A stretch of 9,651 bases of DNA from NAT127 sp041655035 (lineage in GTDB: Bacteria > Pseudomonadota > Gammaproteobacteria > Pseudomonadales > Porticoccaceae): NCBI GenBank assembly GCA_041655035.1, contig JBAZCN010000127.1, positions 1-9,651 on the forward strand, written 5' to 3'. Below are positions 6,815-9,651 of the stretch, in pieces. The notes beneath the pieces are model-generated. The model was not told the DNA's origin and searched no databases. It saw nothing but the letters and a program-made list of their open reading frames with translations. A program made the position numbers and the translations under genes. Position 1 is the stretch's first letter, and each line of letters starts with the position of its first letter.

Positions 6815-8941
6815 TCAGGCCGCCGATATTGCCGCCGCCACCGTGGCCGCCCCGCGCATGGCGCCTTCGATATAGCCAACACCGGTGCAGTCGCCAACCA
6901 CATCCACCACGAAGCCTTCGCCCCGCAGTTTGTCTGCCAGCACCAGGTCGCCGCTGGCGCCCTTGGCGACGATGACGTGATCGGCCCTGGCCTCCACAGC
7001 ATGGCCGCCGCTATCGGTGAACCGCACCGATGCCTTACCGATCGTGATGCCAGTGGCCCCCGGGTGGAGGGCCACCCCGTGTCGAACCAGCTCATCGAGC
7101 ACCCAGACCCGCCGCAGGATGGTCAGTCCGGCGCCGAACTTGGGCGCTTCATCCACTACCGTCACCCTGCGGCCCCGCTCCATCAGGAATTCGGCCAGTT
7201 CCAGGCCTACCAGTTCGCCGCCGATGATGACGATATCGTTTCCCAGGGGCATCCACTGGCGGGTGGCCTTGCGCACCAGGTCGAGGTTGGCGGTGGCGCC
7301 GGACAGTGCGCCAAGGCGGGATGCCAGGCGGGTCACATAACCGGTCTTGCGTTTCAGTTCGTCCGAATCCCCACCCAGTATCAACTGGCGCAGATCGTCG
7401 CCGCTGAAGACGTGGGGCAGATGATTGCCGGGTATCGGTGGCATGCTGCGCACCGCCCCCGTGGCCACCACCACCCTGTCCGGACCCAGTGAGCGCAGCA
7501 GCTCCGGCGTCGCCTCGGTGCCGAGGCGCACATCGACGTTCGACGCCTCGATTTGCCGTTTCAGCCAGGTGAGGAGGCGTTCGTTGTCTTCATAGGCGAG
7601 CGCGGCGAAGTTGAGCGTTCCGCCGAGACGCTTTTCCCTTTCCAGCAGGATGACGGTGTGGCCATCCCGGTCGAGGCGCCTGGCGGTTTCCATGCCGGCC
7701 GGCCCGCCGCCGATCACCACGATGCGCTGGTTGCCCGCGGCGGCCGGCCCGGCCAGGTATTCGAACCCGGTCTCGGGGTTGACGGCGCAGCGGGTGGAAT
7801 CCTGGGTAAAGATGGCGCTGATACAGGTGTAGCAGTAGATGCAGGGCAGTATGTCGTCCTCCCTGCCCGCGGACAGTTTTTGCGGCAGCGTGGGATCGGC
7901 AAGGATTTTCCGGCCCATGGAGATAAAGTCCGCCTTGCCGGAGGCGATGGCGTCGTCCGCCACCGCCGGCTCGATCTTGCCCGACGCGATTACCGGCACC
8001 GTTACCGCCGCCTTGATCTGCGCCGCGTAGGGCAGGTTCTGCGCGGGCACGTTCGGGGTGTGGGAGCCGGCATCGAGCTTGCCGCCCGCAGCGCCGTGAT
8101 AGGCGCTCACGGTGATGGCGTCGGCGCCGGCCCGCTCGGCCAGGATCGCCGCCTGCACCGCATCCTCGATGGCGATGCCGCCGGGCTTGTCGATCTCGCG
8201 GGAGTCGAGCTTGACCCAAACGGGATAATCCCTGCCGACCCTGCCCCGGATCGCGGCGATGACCTCCAGCAGCAGACGGGCGCGGTTTTCCAGTGACCCG
8301 CCGTACTCGTCGTCGCGCTGGTTGGTTTTCGGCGAGAGGAACGCCGACAGCAGGTAACCGTGGCCGCCGTGGATCTCGATGCCATCCACCCCCGCCCGCC
8401 GGGCGCGGTCCGCCGCCGCGGCGAAGTCCGCCACGAACCGCTGGATATCCGCCCTGGTCATCACCTGAAAATCCACCGCCGTGATATTGCCGAAGGCCGA
8501 GGCCGCCAGTTCCTCCGGCAGCAGCGCCGCGGCGTAGCCGCTCAGCAGCTCCGGTATCGACGGCACATAGACCGGCCTGCCCGCCAGCATATCCTCCACA
8601 CTGTTGGGGCCGCCCATGTGGAGCTGCATGGCCAGCTTGCAGCCATGCCTGTGCACAGCCTCCGCCACGGCGGCAATGCCAGGGATAAAACGGTCATCGG
8701 AGACGGCTATCTGGCGTATCTGCACACCGCCCACCGGCCAGGATACCCCCGACGCGCCCATGATGATCAGGCCCGCGCCGCCTTTGGCCTGCCGCTCGTG
8801 ATAGGCGCGGATACGCGCACCGCAAGTGCCGTCCGGCTCCGCCATGTTGACGCCCATGGCGGTGACCACGATGCGGTTGCGCAGCGTCATGGAGCCGATA
8901 CGGCCCGGCGACAAGAGGTGGGCATAGGCTGTTGATTTCAT
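6815..8941 (-). CDS. OYE-family FMN/4Fe-4S/FAD oxidoreductase (2,4-dienoyl-CoA reductase / 2-enoate reductase type)
   Basis: A 708-residue three-part enzyme that passes hydride from NAD(P)H through FAD and an iron-sulfur cluster to FMN, normally reducing an activated C=C bond. Residues 1-350 form the Old-Yellow-Enzyme barrel, with HGGHGYLLSAFLSP (191-204, including His191, His194 and Tyr196) and the phosphate-binding SMGRKILADP (341-350). Cys367, Cys370, Cys373 and Cys385 bind the cluster. A Rossmann site GGGPAG (411-416) for FAD and a second, GGELVG (574-579), for NAD(P) follow, with VVGDC (681-685) at the end. The start at 8941 matches the family N-terminus and has AGGA nine bases upstream. 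The frame is open to 9217, but that extension would overlap the tRNA promoter and is low-complexity. First gene of the OYE-SnoaL-LLM operon. Relatives act on fatty enoyl-CoA, cinnamate-like acids, trimethylamine or bile-acid intermediates; the substrate here is unknown. Confidence 0.93.
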   Translation of the reverse strand: MKSTAYAHLLSPGRIGSMTLRNRIVVTAMGVNMAEPDGTCGARIRAYHERQAKGGAGLIIMGASGVSWPVGGVQIRQIAVSDDRFIPGIAAVAEAVHRHGCKLAMQLHMGGPNSVEDMLAGRPVYVPSIPELLSGYAAALLPEELAASAFGNITAVDFQVMTRADIQRFVADFAAAADRARRAGVDGIEIHGGHGYLLSAFLSPKTNQRDDEYGGSLENRARLLLEVIAAIRGRVGRDYPVWVKLDSREIDKPGGIAIEDAVQAAILAERAGADAITVSAYHGAAGGKLDAGSHTPNVPAQNLPYAAQIKAAVTVPVIASGKIEPAVADDAIASGKADFISMGRKILADPTLPQKLSAGREDDILPCIYCYTCISAIFTQDSTRCAVNPETGFEYLAGPAAAGNQRIVVIGGGPAGMETARRLDRDGHTVILLEREKRLGGTLNFAALAYEDNERLLTWLKRQIEASNVDVRLGTEATPELLRSLGPDRVVVATGAVRSMPPIPGNHLPHVFSGDDLRQLILGGDSDELKRKTGYVTRLASRLGALSGATANLDLVRKATRQWMPLGNDIVIIGGELVGLELAEFLMERGRRVTVVDEAPKFGAGLTILRRVWVLDELVRHGVALHPGATGITIGKASVRFTDSGGHAVEARADHVIVAKGASGDLVLADKLRGEGFVVDVVGDCTGVGYIEGAMRGAATVAAAISAA

Positions 8942-8957
8942 ATCTCGATATCCTGTC

Positions 8958-8987
8958 ATTGCTCTTTTATTTATTGCTCTTCTATTT
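8958..8987. repeat. 15-base tandem duplication in the OYE leader
   Basis: ATTGCTCTTTTATTT (8958-8972) is followed at once by ATTGCTCTTCTATTT (8973-8987), with one mismatch. Read on the coding (minus) strand it gives two A-rich units with the core AGAGCAAT, ending just before the ribosome site ACAGGA of the OYE gene. Confidence 0.9.
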
Positions 8988-9016
8988 CCCCGCTCATCGC
9001 CGGACGATGAACGGGG
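8988..9016 (-). promoter_or_regulatory. Hairpin in the OYE leader
   Basis: On the minus strand CCCCGTTCATCG pairs with CGATGAGCGGGG through 12 bp, including one G-T pair, around a five-base loop. The plus strand has a C-A mismatch at the same place, so the structure is better as RNA of the OYE transcript. No T-run follows on either strand, so it is not a standard terminator. It sits 47 bases upstream of the OYE start codon, just before the A-rich repeats, and could protect the 5' end or control translation. Confidence 0.6.
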
Positions 9017-9211
9017 CCGGCCAAGGGAGTCGCGCCATGCCGGACGGATACTGCAAAGGTAAAGCCCGGTGCCAGCTTTCTCAATACGGAATTTGCCAGC
9101 GGCCTGCTTCGCCACCGCCGGCACCGGCTGTCGATGGCAGCCGCCGGGACGGGGCGGACTCCACGGCGACCCGGCCAGGCTCTTTCGTCCCATCAGCGTT
9201 TGCCAATGGTG
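9017..9211. other. Spacer between the OYE leader and the tRNA promoter
   Basis: GC-rich, with no coding pattern I trust. It should hold the OYE promoter on the minus strand. The best I see is a weak TTGAGA (plus-strand TCTCAA, 9079-9084) with a poor -10 TACCTT 17 bases further on, which is not convincing. Confidence 0.4.
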
Positions 9212-9225
9212 TATCATGGCCGCCT
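9212..9225 (+). promoter_or_regulatory. Probable tRNA promoter -10 region with GC-rich discriminator
   Basis: TATCAT (9212-9217) lies nine bases before the mature tRNA 5' end and is followed by GGCCGCCT, a GC-rich discriminator of the kind found at stringently controlled stable-RNA promoters. The -35 at the expected distance is poor (TCCCAT near 9188-9193). Confidence 0.45.
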
Positions 9226-9302
9226 GCCTCCGTAGCTCAGCTGGATAGAGTAACCGGCTTCGAACCGGTTGGTCGGGAGTTCGAATCTCTCCGGAGGCGC
9301 CA
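9226..9302 (+). tRNA. tRNA-Arg (anticodon TCG), CCA encoded
   Basis: A complete cloverleaf of 77 bases. The acceptor stem GCCTCCG (9226-9232) pairs with CGGAGGC (9292-9298), followed by discriminator G and encoded CCA (9300-9302). D stem GCTC/GAGT closes with one G-U pair. Anticodon stem ACCGG/CCGGT holds loop CTTCGAA, placing TCG at positions 34-36 (9260-9262), which reads CGA. A five-base variable loop follows, then T stem GGGAG/CTCTC (one G-U) with loop TTCGAAT. A20 in the D loop and C35 in the anticodon are the main arginyl-tRNA synthetase identity bases, and both are present. Confidence 0.95.
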
Positions 9303-9327
9303 ATCCAGCCAACGATAACAATCTTCC

Positions 9328-9651
9328 GTGAACTACTCCGCCTTCAGACGCCTGTGTTTCCTGCTATTGATCGGCCTGCTGATCGCCGCTTGCGATGGCA
9401 GCGACCGCCGTGCCGACGGCGCCGCGACCGCCCTTCCGCCCCCATCCCTGCCGGAAGCGGCGTTTCCATTGTCCACCGGCGGCCAGCTTCCCGGCGCTAC
9501 CGATATCGCCACCTGCGCCGGTTGCCACGCCACACAGGTGGACGAGTGGTCCACCAGCCACCACGCCCACGCCAACCGGCCGGTATCCCCCGAACTCGAC
9601 GGGCCGGCGTTCACCCCGGCCCGGGAAGTGCGGGAATCCGGCGTCACCTAT
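9328..9651 (+). CDS. c-type cytochrome lipoprotein, probably multiheme (3' end beyond the window)
   Basis: N-terminal 108 residues of a secreted haem protein. Residues 1-22 are a lipoprotein signal peptide with an RR pair at 7-8, a hydrophobic core and lipobox IAAC with lipidated Cys22. Asp23 at +2 is, by the enterobacterial Lol rule, an inner-membrane retention signal. A Pro/Ala-rich linker follows. The haem c attachment motif CAGCH is at residues 63-67, followed by the pattern EW..SHHAHA (73-82), typical of cytochrome c554-like multihaem proteins in which a downstream His serves as axial ligand. More haem motifs are expected past the edge. The GTG at 9328 is the first possible start after an in-frame TAA at 9316-9318, and no clear Shine-Dalgarno is visible. 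It begins 25 bases after the tRNA with no terminator between, so the two may share a transcript. Likely role: periplasmic electron transfer. Confidence 0.8.
   Translation, partial: MNYSAFRRLCFLLLIGLLIAACDGSDRRADGAATALPPPSLPEAAFPLSTGGQLPGATDIATCAGCHATQVDEWSTSHHAHANRPVSPELDGPAFTPAREVRESGVTY

Noticed and set aside
8942..9217. 92-codon N-terminal extension of the OYE gene
   Set aside because: The family N-terminus begins at 8941 with a ribosome site. The extension is basic low-complexity sequence and would overlap the tRNA promoter and the leader hairpin.
9280..9302. tRNA 3' end as an attachment site for an integrated element
   Set aside because: No second copy of the tRNA 3' segment and no integrase gene were found in the window.

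Overview
The window looks like chromosomal or megaplasmid DNA of a GC-rich, Gram-negative, aerobic, degradative bacterium. A TonB-dependent outer-membrane receptor, a c-type cytochrome lipoprotein and a tRNA with encoded CCA all point to a proteobacterium. A gammaproteobacterium of the marine or soil kind is my best guess, but no phylogenetic marker here settles it. No gene is duplicated or obviously broken, and no transposase, integrase or CRISPR array is visible.

Left part (1-3957, all minus strand, read right to left): an APH/ecdysteroid-kinase-like phosphotransferase (3957-2875), a 168-base spacer holding an 18-base tandem repeat array, a classical SDR dehydrogenase (2706-1906), an intrinsic terminator, and a TonB-dependent receptor (starts at 1817, runs off the left edge after about 605 residues). 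This has the look of an uptake-and-oxidation unit for a hydrophobic or bulky alcohol-bearing substrate.

Middle (3958-5255): a 392-base divergent intergenic region with two clean inverted repeats and a near-consensus sigma70 promoter. The promoter drives a plus-strand gene for a plasmid-initiator-like protein of the RepA_C type. It sits where a pathway regulator would normally be, and no conventional regulator gene is in the window.

Right part (5354-8941, minus strand): a tight three-gene operon, read right to left. It encodes a 708-residue OYE/2,4-dienoyl-CoA-reductase-type FMN/4Fe-4S/FAD oxidoreductase, a SnoaL-like NTF2-fold protein, and a luciferase-like flavin monooxygenase/oxidoreductase. 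Its leader carries a 15-base tandem duplication and a 12-bp hairpin. The gene types together (OYE, LLM, SnoaL, SDR, small-molecule kinase, TonB receptor) resemble clusters for steroid, terpenoid or other alicyclic compound breakdown. The substrate cannot be read from the sequence.

Right end (9226-9651, plus strand): a tRNA-Arg (anticodon TCG), followed after only 25 bases by the start of a c-type cytochrome lipoprotein gene that runs off the right edge.
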